Positions 15,599-25,422 of a stretch of DNA of 64,000 nucleotides are shown here, one piece after another. Location: assembly GCF_000423005.1 (NCBI RefSeq), contig NZ_KE383968.1, forward strand, positions 62,001 through 126,000, in the 5' to 3' direction. A program made the translations under genes and the position numbers. Under the pieces are notes generated by a model. The model saw nothing but the letters and a program-made list of their open reading frames with translations, did not search any database and was not told the DNA's origin. Each line of letters begins with the position of its first letter. The stretch's first letter is position 1. This DNA is from Gelidibacter mesophilus DSM 14095 (GTDB lineage: Bacteria; Bacteroidota; Bacteroidia; Flavobacteriales; Flavobacteriaceae).

Positions 15599-17140
15599 AT
15601 GATAAATCAGGACGATCAATTTAAGAAAGTAGTATCTCACGCCAAGGAATACGGTTATGTATTTCAGAGTAGTGAAATATACGATGGCCTAAGTGCAGTA
15701 TATGACTATGCACAAAATGGGGCTGAATTAAAGAAAAACATACGTGACTACTGGTGGAAAGCCATGGTACAGATGAATGAAAACATTGTGGGTATTGACT
15801 CCTCAATTTTCATGCATCCAACTATTTGGAAAGCTTCAGGACACGTTGATGCATTTAACGATCCGTTAATTGACAACAAGGATTCAAAAAAACGCTACCG
15901 TGCAGATGTGCTGATAGAGGACTATTGCGCCAAGATTGAAGGCAAAATTGACAAGGAGGTCGGTAAGGCAGAAAAACGTTTTGGTGAGGCTTTCAATAAA
16001 GAAGAATTTATAACCACCAACCCAAGAGTTGTTGGCTACTATGATACTATAAAAACCGTTCTATCGCGAATGGCAAAATCTTTGGAATCCGAAGATTTAG
16101 CTGATGTGAAAGCGCTGATTGAAGAATTGGAAATTGCTGATCCGTTGACAGGAAGTAGAAATTGGACCGAAGTCAAACAATTCAACTTGATGTTTGGCAC
16201 CAAATTAGGAGCTTCAGCAGAAAGTGCGATGGACCTCTACCTGCGTCCAGAAACGGCACAAGGTATTTTTGTAAATTTCCTCAACGTTCAAAAAACAGGG
16301 CGTATGAAAATTCCGTTTGGTATTGCCCAAACCGGAAAAGCTTTTAGAAATGAGATTGTTGCCAGACAATTCATTTTTAGAATGCGTGAATTTGAACAAA
16401 TGGAAATGCAGTTTTTTATTAAACCAGGTACCCAAAAAGAATGGTTTGATTATTGGAAAGACATGCGCATGAAATGGCATTTATCGTTAGGTTTAGGGCC
16501 TGAAAACTATAGATTCCATGATCATGAAAAGCTGGCCCACTACGCAGATGCGGCAACGGATATCGAATTCAAATTCCCATTTGGATTCAAAGAGTTGGAA
16601 GGCATCCATTCCCGAACAGATTTCGATTTAAAACAACACGAAGAGTTCTCAGGTAAAAAACTTCAGTTTTTTGACCACGAACAGAATGAGAGCTATACGC
16701 CTTATGTTTTGGAGACTTCAATTGGTTTAGACCGAATGTTTTTGGCAGTATTCTCAAATGCATTGGTTGAGGAAGAATTGGAAAATAATACCACAAGAAC
16801 CGTTTTAAAATTGCCTGCAGTATTGGCACCTGTTAAGGCCGCTATTTTACCATTGGTAAAAAAAGATGGCCTACCAGAAATTGCACGTCAAATCATGGAC
16901 GAGCTTAAATGGGATTTCAATGTGGATTATGATGAAAAAGATGCCGTAGGAAGACGCTATAGAAGACAGGATGCCAATGGCACGCCGTTTTGTATTACAG
17001 TTGACCACGATACTTTGGAGGACAATATGGTGACGATCCGTCACAGAGATACTATGGAGCAATCACGAGTTAAAATAGAAGACTTACGCGATATCATCAA
17101 ACAAGAAGTTGATGCAAAAGCGTGGTTGATGAAAATGTAA
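15599..17140 (+). CDS. glyS: Glycine--tRNA ligase (single-chain, eukaryote/archaea-like type)
   Basis: This 513-residue class II synthetase charges tRNA-Gly. It is the homodimeric alpha2 form, not the alpha2-beta2 form of E. coli. Class II motifs are visible: YLRPETAQGIFVNF and FGIAQTGKAFRNEIVARQFIFRMREFEQMEMQ (motif 2), and SIGLDRMFLAVF (motif 3). An anticodon-binding domain occupies the last 130 residues, starting near LPAVLAPVKAAILPLVKKDG. The length is normal. The promoter -7 box sits four bases before the ATG, which predicts leaderless translation. The gene is followed by an unusually regular terminator made of period-7 units. Confidence 0.97.
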   Translation: MINQDDQFKKVVSHAKEYGYVFQSSEIYDGLSAVYDYAQNGAELKKNIRDYWWKAMVQMNENIVGIDSSIFMHPTIWKASGHVDAFNDPLIDNKDSKKRYRADVLIEDYCAKIEGKIDKEVGKAEKRFGEAFNKEEFITTNPRVVGYYDTIKTVLSRMAKSLESEDLADVKALIEELEIADPLTGSRNWTEVKQFNLMFGTKLGASAESAMDLYLRPETAQGIFVNFLNVQKTGRMKIPFGIAQTGKAFRNEIVARQFIFRMREFEQMEMQFFIKPGTQKEWFDYWKDMRMKWHLSLGLGPENYRFHDHEKLAHYADAATDIEFKFPFGFKELEGIHSRTDFDLKQHEEFSGKKLQFFDHEQNESYTPYVLETSIGLDRMFLAVFSNALVEEELENNTTRTVLKLPAVLAPVKAAILPLVKKDGLPEIARQIMDELKWDFNVDYDEKDAVGRRYRRQDANGTPFCITVDHDTLEDNMVTIRHRDTMEQSRVKIEDLRDIIKQEVDAKAWLMKM

Positions 17141-17160
17141 CAAATTTCTGCCCAGACAGA

Positions 17161-17233
17161 ATCCAAAAAACCAAAAGTCAAATCCCAAATTCCAATAACG
17201 CATCTTTGGAATTTGGGATTTTGGCTTTGGAAT
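17161..17233 (+). terminator. glyS terminator built from inverted heptad repeats
   Basis: Five 7-base units (NNNNCAA type, 17161-17195) face four complementary units (TTGGAAT, TTGGGAT, TTTGGCT, TTGGAAT; 17206-17233). The inner two units on each side form a perfect 15-bp stem (17181-17195 with 17206-17220), followed by a T-rich stretch. Confidence 0.85.
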
Positions 17234-17237
17234 CTTG

Positions 17238-17795
17238 CTAGAATCTATAGCCTAGGTTAAAACCAAATTTCCCAACGATGGGGGAGTAATCGTGATATTC
17301 TGATTTGTTGTTATTGAATAGATTTCTTCCAATACCACCACTGACTTCAAATACAAAACCACCTTTAGTGAACCATTTTCCACCTAGACCAAAACCTAAA
17401 GCAAAATCAGTAACATCTTTATGATAGTAATTATAATTTCCATCTTGAGAATTACTATAATACTCACGTTCCATGGAATTTAACATCCCAAAACCTTCCA
17501 GGAAAAATCCTGCTGCGTATTTTTGACCAAAGAATATTCGGTAGTAAGGAGAGACGTAATAATTTATAGAAGTATCGAAATTCTCATCATCAAAAGGAAT
17601 GAACAATGAAACTCCTGCCGAAGAATTTTCTGTAATATTTCGCTCATAACTGGGCTCAAACACTCCAAACAGCAGCAATACAGAATTCAATTTAACTTCA
17701 TTTTTTCCAACATTATTGCTGGTGATACTATCGTTTTGAGCTTGTGAACCCATCATAGCAAAAAGCAATAAAAATGCAAAGGCACAATTTTTCAT
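17238..17795 (-). CDS. Small outer-membrane beta-barrel protein, function unknown
   Basis: This 185-residue protein has a signal peptide (MKNCAFAFLLLFAMMGSQAQ) followed by alternating polar and aromatic beta strands. It ends in GKFGFNLGYRF, a C-terminal strand with a terminal phenylalanine typical of outer-membrane barrels. With six to eight strands it resembles OmpX/OmpW-sized proteins. No enzyme motif is seen. It is convergent with glyS, whose terminator lies between the two genes. The ATG at 17793-17795 immediately precedes the signal peptide, so the start is clear. Confidence 0.75.
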   Translation of the reverse strand: MKNCAFAFLLLFAMMGSQAQNDSITSNNVGKNEVKLNSVLLLFGVFEPSYERNITENSSAGVSLFIPFDDENFDTSINYYVSPYYRIFFGQKYAAGFFLEGFGMLNSMEREYYSNSQDGNYNYYHKDVTDFALGFGLGGKWFTKGGFVFEVSGGIGRNLFNNNKSEYHDYSPIVGKFGFNLGYRF

Positions 17796-17901
17796 AAGTA
17801 GTGATTTTAAAATGTTCGGGCTGAATATTTATGTGATACAATAGTATATTAAAAGTTGTTTCAAAACAATTTTATTATTCAGGAATAGCTAATAGCTTTC
17901 C

Positions 17902-19890
17902 TTATTTTTTCTCATTGTAAGCCAATAATCGCAATGCATTTAACACCACAACTAATGTGGAACCTTCATGAAAAACTACCGCTAATCCAATTCCAGTTAA
18001 ACCTAAAATAGTAGCAGGCACCAATAAGGCAACCACACCCATACTGATCCAAATATTTTGAGTGATGATCCGTTTAGATGCTCTACTCAGCCCAATGGCA
18101 AAGGGCAACATCTCAATTTTATCTGACATCAAAGCGACATCCGCAGTTTCTAGCGCCACATCACTTCCTGCAGCGCCCATTGCCACACTTACGGTGCTAT
18201 ACGCCATGGCAGGGGCATCGTTAACTCCATCGCCAACCATAGCAATTTTACCATCACGTTGCATGAGTTCTTTAATGGCCTCCACTTTATCTTCTGGCAA
18301 TAAATTGCCTTTGGCTTCGGTCAATCCAATCTGTTTGGCTATCGCATCTCCCACATTTTGATGATCACCAGTAAGCATTACCATCCGTTTAATGCCAATA
18401 CTCTTTAGCCTTTTTAAAGTCTCCACAGCAGTTGTTCTTGGAACATCCATCACACTGATCAATCCAACAACAGAAGTCCCATGTGCCACCAACATGGCAG
18501 TATGTCCTTCCCGCAATAGACCTTCCATCTTTGAACGCAGTTCAGGAGCAATGGTTAAACCTTCATCAGATATCAATTTTTCATTTCCTATAAAAACCGT
18601 TTTATTCTGATATGTTGCACTAATACCTTTACCCTGAATCGCATTGACGTTTGAAGCTACATTTTCATGGACTAAATTATATTGAGATTCCACATCTTTC
18701 ACAATGGCTCTTGCCAAAGGATGATTGCTCAAACTTTCTACTTCCAAAACAAGTCGTGCCAAAGCCTCTTTAGAGTAATTTTGAAACGGAATCATGTTGG
18801 TCAATTTGGGCTTACCTTCGGTTAAAGTACCAGTTTTATCAAATGCAATAGTTCTTATGGATCCTAAATCTTCCAGCGCTTTTCCGCCTTTAATCAATAC
18901 ACCCTTTTGTGCCGCTCTAGCAATCCCACTTAAAACTGCACTAGGTGTAGAAATCGCCAAGGCACACGGACTCGCTGCCACCAATACGGTTATGGCACGG
19001 TATAAACTATCTTCAAAAGGCTCATTGACCACCAAATATGCAAAACACAAAATAATGACGACCAAAATAACTATAGGCACATACCACTTTTCAAATTTTT
19101 TGGTCATGCGTTGTGTAGGCGATTTTTGTGTTTCCACCTCACTTACCATCTTGATCAATCGAGCGACGGTAGAATCTTTACTCAATTTTAGAACCAATAC
19201 TTCAATACTACCATCGCCATTAATGGTTCCGGTATAAACAACATGCGCTGAATCTATAGCATTAAATTTGGGAAGGTTGTCAGTAGAAGCAATGGCTGTT
19301 TTATCAATAGGCATGCTTTCTCCCGTAATTGGAGCCTGATCAATGGCACTGTTTCCTTTGATGATGACACCATCTGCCGCAATTTTTGAATTTGGTCTTA
19401 CGACAATAATATCATTGATCTTCAAAGCTTCTACTCCAACTTCTTCAACCTTGCCGTTTTTTTTAATTAATGCTGCTTTAGGCGTTAAATCTCCTAAAGC
19501 TTCAATGGATTTTTTAGCCTTAATCATGGCATAGTTTTCTAAAGCATGCCCTAAACTAAACAGGAACAACAATAGAGCGCCTTCTGCCCAACTTCCAATA
19601 TAAGCCGCCCCAATAGCAGCTGCAATCATCAAAAAATCAATTTCAAAGCCACCAACCTTAATTTTTTCAAAGGCTTCAATAGTGATATAATACCCACCAA
19701 AGCCATAAGAAAAAAAGAATGGAATTAAATAAAACCATACCGATTGAGTGTCAGCGCCTAAAATTTTAATGAGGAATCCTATGAGAAGGAAAACGCCACT
19801 GAGCAATGAGAAATATAATTCCGTACGTTGACCAAAAATACCATTATGATCGTGAGCGTGGTCATGCGCTTCGTTATGTTGTTGTTTCAT
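17902..19890 (-). CDS. Heavy-metal P1B-type ATPase, P1B-4-like (SPC motif)
   Basis: This 662-residue inner-membrane metal exporter has a histidine-rich N-terminus (HDHAHDH), no CxxC heavy-metal-associated domain, the membrane motif SPCALAIS at residues 307-314, phosphorylation site DKTGTLTEG (Asp351) and hinge GDGVNDAPA. Near the C-terminus it has HEGSTLVVVLNALRLL. SPC together with HEGST and a short N-terminus is the signature of P1B-4 pumps, which are linked to Co2+, Fe2+ or Zn2+ and not to Cu+ (CPC). It is the last gene of the leftward czc-like operon, nine bases after the adaptor gene. It would move metal from cytoplasm to periplasm, from where the RND pump exports it. Confidence 0.92.
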   Translation of the reverse strand: MKQQHNEAHDHAHDHNGIFGQRTELYFSLLSGVFLLIGFLIKILGADTQSVWFYLIPFFFSYGFGGYYITIEAFEKIKVGGFEIDFLMIAAAIGAAYIGSWAEGALLLFLFSLGHALENYAMIKAKKSIEALGDLTPKAALIKKNGKVEEVGVEALKINDIIVVRPNSKIAADGVIIKGNSAIDQAPITGESMPIDKTAIASTDNLPKFNAIDSAHVVYTGTINGDGSIEVLVLKLSKDSTVARLIKMVSEVETQKSPTQRMTKKFEKWYVPIVILVVIILCFAYLVVNEPFEDSLYRAITVLVAASPCALAISTPSAVLSGIARAAQKGVLIKGGKALEDLGSIRTIAFDKTGTLTEGKPKLTNMIPFQNYSKEALARLVLEVESLSNHPLARAIVKDVESQYNLVHENVASNVNAIQGKGISATYQNKTVFIGNEKLISDEGLTIAPELRSKMEGLLREGHTAMLVAHGTSVVGLISVMDVPRTTAVETLKRLKSIGIKRMVMLTGDHQNVGDAIAKQIGLTEAKGNLLPEDKVEAIKELMQRDGKIAMVGDGVNDAPAMAYSTVSVAMGAAGSDVALETADVALMSDKIEMLPFAIGLSRASKRIITQNIWISMGVVALLVPATILGLTGIGLAVVFHEGSTLVVVLNALRLLAYNEKK

Positions 19891-19899
19891 AAATAACTT

Positions 19900-21045
19900 T
19901 TAATGTGAATGTCCGCCACCTTCTATATCATTTAGCAACATGTAGGTGCCATTTACCACAATTTTTTTATTCTCTAAAGATACTGTGTTTAATACTTCAA
20001 CAAAGTCCTCGGTTTGTAAACCTATCTCTAATTTTACTTTTGTAAACTGATATGCATTGGCACTCTCACTATCCAAAACCAAAGCATAATAATCGTCCTC
20101 AACCTGAATAACAGCCGATTTAGGCAAAGCAGTTCCTTTTGAAGAGCCAACGACAATCTCCGCTTCGGCAAACATGCCAACAATAAATGCCGTATGTTCA
20201 TTTTCAATATGACCGTGGACTACAACCCGTCTGCTTGATGGATCAATACTTGTCCCTACCAAATGAACTTTTGCCTTATAAATACTATCTGAGGCTTCTG
20301 GAATTCTAAAATTAATGGCTTGATCTTTCTTTACTTTGAGAATGTCCTTTTCAAACACTGATAGCTCCAAATGGATGTGATGGGTATCAATAATCTCTAA
20401 AATAATATCTGCGGGAGAAACATAAGTGCCATTACTTACATTAACCTTAGTTACATAGCCATCAATCGGGGCATACAGATTAATGGTAGAGGTAATGGTC
20501 CCATTTTCTACAGATGTAGGATTAATGTTGATCATTTGTAATTTCTTCTTTAATCCATTATAATGCGCCAAGCTGCTCTTATAACTACTTTCTGCCTTTA
20601 AAAAGTTTTTTTGTGACGTAATATTTTCATCATACAAGGTTGTTTGACGAGTGAATTCAGATTTCAGGAAATTCAACTGTTCAGAAATTTCTAAATACTG
20701 CTGCTGAATCTCAACATAATCCGTACTCTCCAAAGTTACTAAAAACTGTCCTTTTTTAACTTCATCCCCAATTAATAATGGGTTACTGGTAACATAACCT
20801 CCCACAAAGGTACTTACATTCGACTGGTTTTGAGTGGGCACTTCAATTATTCCACTCGCTTTGATCACAGAGTTAAAATCATGTTCAGAAAAGCTACCCA
20901 ATTCCATGTTCTCACCATCAAACTGCGCTTTAGTAATTACAAGTTGGTCAGTTTCTTCGTGACTCTCTTCGGTTTGTTCTTCGTTTTTCTCATTTCCACA
21001 GCTCATTAAAAATATGGAAAGACATAAGATATATAGTTGTTTCAT
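19900..21045 (-). CDS. Periplasmic adaptor (membrane fusion protein) of a heavy-metal RND pump, CzcB/CusB-like
   Basis: This 381-residue lipoprotein (signal peptide ending FLMSC, Cys16) has the adaptor order: beta-barrel and lipoyl halves flanking an alpha-hairpin (YVEIQQQYLEISEQLNFLKSEF to AHYNGLKKKLQMI). A membrane-proximal domain follows. The N-terminus is acidic and His-containing (EEQTEESHEETDQ), and the protein ends GGGHSH, both potential metal ligands. It bridges the RND pump to the outer-membrane factor in the periplasm. Its start shares one base with the stop of the CzcA-TolC fusion gene, so they are translationally coupled. Confidence 0.92.
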   Translation of the reverse strand: MKQLYILCLSIFLMSCGNEKNEEQTEESHEETDQLVITKAQFDGENMELGSFSEHDFNSVIKASGIIEVPTQNQSNVSTFVGGYVTSNPLLIGDEVKKGQFLVTLESTDYVEIQQQYLEISEQLNFLKSEFTRQTTLYDENITSQKNFLKAESSYKSSLAHYNGLKKKLQMININPTSVENGTITSTINLYAPIDGYVTKVNVSNGTYVSPADIILEIIDTHHIHLELSVFEKDILKVKKDQAINFRIPEASDSIYKAKVHLVGTSIDPSSRRVVVHGHIENEHTAFIVGMFAEAEIVVGSSKGTALPKSAVIQVEDDYYALVLDSESANAYQFTKVKLEIGLQTEDFVEVLNTVSLENKKIVVNGTYMLLNDIEGGGHSH

Positions 21046-24000
21046 TAATCTAAAATTAAATAATTGATGACAATAATTGTTTGATTGTAAGCATTGAGAT
21101 TATCAAGATAGTTTATTTCAATTTCCTTTGAAGTCTCAATACTTTGAATGTATTGGAAAAAATCAATTTCCCCTTCCTTAAGCGTGCGTTCTGCAGTTTT
21201 TATAATTTCCTCTGAAAGGTGTTTGCCCTGGGTTTCATAATAGGTAATCTCCTCATTATACTGCTGAAGCTTAGCCATCAAGCTTTCTTGCTCTGCAAAC
21301 CATTTTGACTGGTAGTCCTGTTGTCTTTCTTCAACAATATCCTGTGCGATTTTGGACGCTTTTATTTTAGACGCATTTCCTCCAAACAACAGAGGAATCT
21401 TAAGACCTAATTGGTAGCCCACAAAATTTTTACTAATGCCTTCATTGAGGCCATGCAGAAATTCGACACTTATATCAGGCAATAAGCTTTGTTTCTCCTG
21501 TTGCATTTTAGCTTCATAAAAGTCTTTGGATTCTTCAAAATAAAGCAATCCTGCGTTTTCATTTATCGAGGCTGGCTGGATCAATAACTTTTCCAGAGGT
21601 TCTTTCTGAATGATGATATCTTCTACCTGCACAATTTTTTTCAAATGTGCTCTATACATGAGCTCCTCTTGTAGGGTTTGTTTATAGAGCGTTTCCGATT
21701 GTTTTTGTTTAGATTGTGCCGTGATCATTTCTAAATAATTGGTCTCTCCCAATTCAAAACGCCGTTTCGCAGATTGGGCAAAATTTTGGTACAAACTATC
21801 TAAAAAGCGATAGGATTCCGCCTTCCTTTGAGCATAACTCAAATTGTAATATGCTGCATAAACTTCCTTTTTCAAATTTTGGAGTCCGATTTTATATACT
21901 GACTCTTGCAATCCCACCTGCGCCTTATTCACTTTTTTATTAGCAAAATAAACGGTTGGAAACTTAAAGTCCTGGGCGATCCCTAAAACCTTTAAAGGCT
22001 CAATCTCGTTGGCATTATTTTCATACTCATAATAAACGGAAGTTTTGTCAAAATTAAACGCACTGCCTATTAAAGCATCAGCTTCGTCTATTTCTAATAA
22101 GGACGCCTTTAATCCGGAATTATTCTCAATCGCCAAATTAATAACCTCATCTACAGACATCGGTTTTTCCTGGGCACTCATAGTGCATGTCAACATGAAA
22201 AAAATTAATGTTACGAGTCCTGTTTTATTTATCTTCATTTCTTTTTTCTTTTCTATCCAAGCGTATAGCACAGGCAATACCACTAATGTCAAAATGGTTG
22301 CACTGATGAGTCCACCAATAACCACAGTGGCTAAAGGACGTTGCACTTCCGCACCCGCATTGGTTGAGATGGCCATAGGCAAAAACCCTAAAGCCGCGGC
22401 TGAAGCCGTTAATAAAACTGGTCTTAAGCGCTCTTGGGTGCCTCGTTTAATTCGTTCTTGGATATTGGAAATACCTTGGCTTTTTAGTTCCTTAAAATGC
22501 TCTATCAAAACAATGCCGTTTAGTACTGCAATACCGAAAAGCGCAATAAAACCAACACTTGCCGAAATACTAAATGGCAAATCTCTCATCCATAAAAACA
22601 GAATCCCGCCCACAGCCGATAACGGAATTGCCGAGTAGATCAATAAGGCATCTTTAACAGAATGGAATGCGAAATACAGCAAGATAAAGATCAGCACCAA
22701 CGCTACGGGAACGGCAATCATTAAGCGTGCTTTTGCACTTTGCAAATTCTCAAATTGTCCTCCGTAAGTTATACTGTATCCCGCCGAGAGTTTTACATTG
22801 TCTTGAATAATGTTTTGAACTTCATCAACCACCGATTGCAAATCCCGATTCCTAACATTGACGCCAACCACAATCCGCCGTTGGGTATCATCTCGAGATA
22901 TTTGTGCTGGCCCCATAGTGTAACTGATATCTGCCAATTCACTCAATGGAATCTTTCCGCCATTTGGTGTATCTACATACAAACTCTGGAGACTTTCAAT
23001 GTTTTTTCGTTTCGATTCTTGGAGCCTGATTATCAGGTCAAATCTTTTTTCCCCTTCGAAAACGCTACCCACCGTTCTGCCCGCAAAACCGGCAGAGATC
23101 AATTCGTTTAAATCTGAAATATTGAGCCCGTAGCGTGCAATTTTAGCACGGTTGAAGTTGACAGTCATTTGAGGCAAGCCTGCTACTTTTTCCACTATAA
23201 TATCAGAGGCGCCCTCTACATTTTGAATCAACGACTTGATTTCATCTGCTTTACTTGCCAAAACAGATAGGTCTTCGCCAAAAATCTTAATCGCCAAATC
23301 AGCTCTCACTCCCGTAATCAATTCATTAAAACGCATTTCTATAGGTTGTGTAAATTCCACTTCCATTCCTGGGATGACATGCAGGGCTTCTTTAAATTTA
23401 TCGGCCAATTCATTTTTTGAACTGGCAGATGTCCATTCTTTTTTTGGTTTTAACTTAATGATGACATCACTTTCTTCCATTGACATTGGATCTGTGGGTA
23501 CTTCTGCAGCTCCAATACGGGTCACCACCTGTTCCACCTCTGGAAAATTATCCAATAATATTTGTTCAATTTTCGTGGTGATTTCTATGGTTTTACTCAA
23601 AGATGTTCCGGTTTTTAAAACAGGCTGGATCACAAAATCGCCCTCATCAAGCGTCGGAACAAACTCACCTCCCATGCGGCTAAAAATCCACCCACTCAAA
23701 ATCAATAATACTACTGAGGTTCCAATGACAATTCGTGTATTTAGCAATGCCCAATTGATTATTGGACGGTAGTGTCGGTTTAAAAATCGCATTAACCGTA
23801 CAGAAATATTGGAGTCCTTTGGTTTAACTGCTTTTAAAAACATGGAGGACGCCACCGGAACGTAGGTGAGACAAAAGATCATTGCCCCAATTAAAGCAAA
23901 ACTAAAAGTCATGGCCATCGGTTTGAACATCTTCCCTTCTACACCACTTAAAGAGAGTATTGGAATAAACACAATCAAAATAATGAGTTGCCCAAAAATG

Positions 24001-25355
24001 GCTGAATTCATCATTTTTGACGCACTTTTTAAAGTGATCTGATCAATTTCAGATTGCTGATCAATCTTTGAGAGCGACTTTATCTTGGCACTTTGGGTGG
24101 TAATTTGAAAAGCAATGAATTCGACAATGATGACCGAGCCATCAATGATAATCCCAAAATCGATGGCACCCAGGCTCATCAAATTGGCATCCACACCAAA
24201 CACATTCATCATTGAAATGGCAAACAGTAAACTCAACGGAATAACTGAAGCAACAACCAAACCTGAACGCCAGTTCCCCAATAATAAAACCACCACAAAA
24301 ATCACGATCAAAGACCCCAAAATTAGATTCTCTGCCACGGTGAACGTGGTTTTATCTATGAGTTCCGTTCGTTCTAAAAAAGCATTAATATAAACTCCTT
24401 CTGGCAAGGTTTGCTCTATGGACGCTACGCGCTCCTTAACTGCTTCAATGATTTTCTTGGAGTCTCCGTCCTTAATCATCATAATTTGACCAAGTACTTT
24501 CTCGCCTTCCCCATTTCCGGTAATCGCTCCAAAACGCGTGGCATGTCCAAAGCCTACTTTAGCAATATCCTTTACATAGATAGGCACACCATCATTTTTT
24601 ACAACGATATTTTCAATATCCTGAAGAGAAGTCACCAAACCTTCACCACGAATAAAAAAAGCTTGATTGGTCTTTTCAATATAGCCACCACCAGCAACAC
24701 TGTTGTTTTTCTCAAGCGCCTCATAAATTTCCGAAATGGAAATATTCATGGCATTCAATTGTTGGGGATTGATGGCCACTTCATATTGTTTTAAAAAGCC
24801 GCCCCAAGTATTGACCTCCACCACACCAGGGATTCCTGATAACTGTCGTTTTACAATCCAATCTTGGATGGTACGTAATTCTGTAATAGTATATTGATCT
24901 TCATAACCTGGTTTTACATCGAGGATATACTGATAGATTTCACCCAAACCAGTGGTAATGGGACCCATTTCTGGCGTTCCAAAGTCTTCCGGAATCTTTT
25001 CTGAAGCCGATTTAATCTTTTCAGCAATTAATTGCCGGGGCAAATAGGTGCCCATCGCATCTTCAAACACAATGGTCACTACCGAAAGTCCAAATTTTGA
25101 AGTTGAACGAATTTCAATAACACCCGGTAAATTGGCCATTTCCAACTCAATGGGATAAGTGATAAATTGCTCCACATCTTGTGTGGACAGGTTGCGTGAT
25201 GTGGTGATCACCTGCACTTGGTTATTGGTGATATCCGGAACGGCACCAATGGGGATTCTGGTTAAGGAGTAAATTCCAAAACCAATCACAAATCCCATAA
25301 ATAAGAGAATAATAAGTTTATTCCTTAAACTGAATTTTATAATATGTTCTAACAT
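21045..25355 (-). CDS. CzcA/CusA-type heavy-metal RND pump fused to a TolC-like outer-membrane factor
   Basis: This 1436-residue protein has two parts in one reading frame. Residues 1-1039 are a complete CzcA/CusA-family proton-driven RND pump (start MLEHIIKFSLRNKLIILLFMG; DFGIIIDGSVIIVEF in TM4 with the proton-relay acids; 12 membrane helices). Residues 1040-1436 begin like a secretory signal peptide (MKINKTGLVTLIFFMLTC, then MSAQE) and continue as a TolC/OEP outer-membrane factor with long coiled-coil helices. Separate genes usually encode these. The continuous frame is clear, and such fusions are known from Bacteroidetes. Either the internal hydrophobic segment is cleaved to release the channel, or ATG 22236-22238 is also used as an internal start. 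Together with the adaptor it makes a tripartite export system. Confidence 0.9.
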   Translation of the reverse strand: MLEHIIKFSLRNKLIILLFMGFVIGFGIYSLTRIPIGAVPDITNNQVQVITTSRNLSTQDVEQFITYPIELEMANLPGVIEIRSTSKFGLSVVTIVFEDAMGTYLPRQLIAEKIKSASEKIPEDFGTPEMGPITTGLGEIYQYILDVKPGYEDQYTITELRTIQDWIVKRQLSGIPGVVEVNTWGGFLKQYEVAINPQQLNAMNISISEIYEALEKNNSVAGGGYIEKTNQAFFIRGEGLVTSLQDIENIVVKNDGVPIYVKDIAKVGFGHATRFGAITGNGEGEKVLGQIMMIKDGDSKKIIEAVKERVASIEQTLPEGVYINAFLERTELIDKTTFTVAENLILGSLIVIFVVVLLLGNWRSGLVVASVIPLSLLFAISMMNVFGVDANLMSLGAIDFGIIIDGSVIIVEFIAFQITTQSAKIKSLSKIDQQSEIDQITLKSASKMMNSAIFGQLIILIVFIPILSLSGVEGKMFKPMAMTFSFALIGAMIFCLTYVPVASSMFLKAVKPKDSNISVRLMRFLNRHYRPIINWALLNTRIVIGTSVVLLILSGWIFSRMGGEFVPTLDEGDFVIQPVLKTGTSLSKTIEITTKIEQILLDNFPEVEQVVTRIGAAEVPTDPMSMEESDVIIKLKPKKEWTSASSKNELADKFKEALHVIPGMEVEFTQPIEMRFNELITGVRADLAIKIFGEDLSVLASKADEIKSLIQNVEGASDIIVEKVAGLPQMTVNFNRAKIARYGLNISDLNELISAGFAGRTVGSVFEGEKRFDLIIRLQESKRKNIESLQSLYVDTPNGGKIPLSELADISYTMGPAQISRDDTQRRIVVGVNVRNRDLQSVVDEVQNIIQDNVKLSAGYSITYGGQFENLQSAKARLMIAVPVALVLIFILLYFAFHSVKDALLIYSAIPLSAVGGILFLWMRDLPFSISASVGFIALFGIAVLNGIVLIEHFKELKSQGISNIQERIKRGTQERLRPVLLTASAAALGFLPMAISTNAGAEVQRPLATVVIGGLISATILTLVVLPVLYAWIEKKKEMKINKTGLVTLIFFMLTCTMSAQEKPMSVDEVINLAIENNSGLKASLLEIDEADALIGSAFNFDKTSVYYEYENNANEIEPLKVLGIAQDFKFPTVYFANKKVNKAQVGLQESVYKIGLQNLKKEVYAAYYNLSYAQRKAESYRFLDSLYQNFAQSAKRRFELGETNYLEMITAQSKQKQSETLYKQTLQEELMYRAHLKKIVQVEDIIIQKEPLEKLLIQPASINENAGLLYFEESKDFYEAKMQQEKQSLLPDISVEFLHGLNEGISKNFVGYQLGLKIPLLFGGNASKIKASKIAQDIVEERQQDYQSKWFAEQESLMAKLQQYNEEITYYETQGKHLSEEIIKTAERTLKEGEIDFFQYIQSIETSKEIEINYLDNLNAYNQTIIVINYLILD

Positions 25356-25422
25356 AATTCATACGTAAAGTGTTGTAAGCCATTGAAAACAGCTTATTAA
25401 AAAAACTTAGACTAAAATTGAA

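Noticed and set aside
18062-18361. Long open frames on the strand opposite the P-type ATPase and CzcA genes
   Set aside because: They are antisense shadows of highly biased real genes and show no domain signature.
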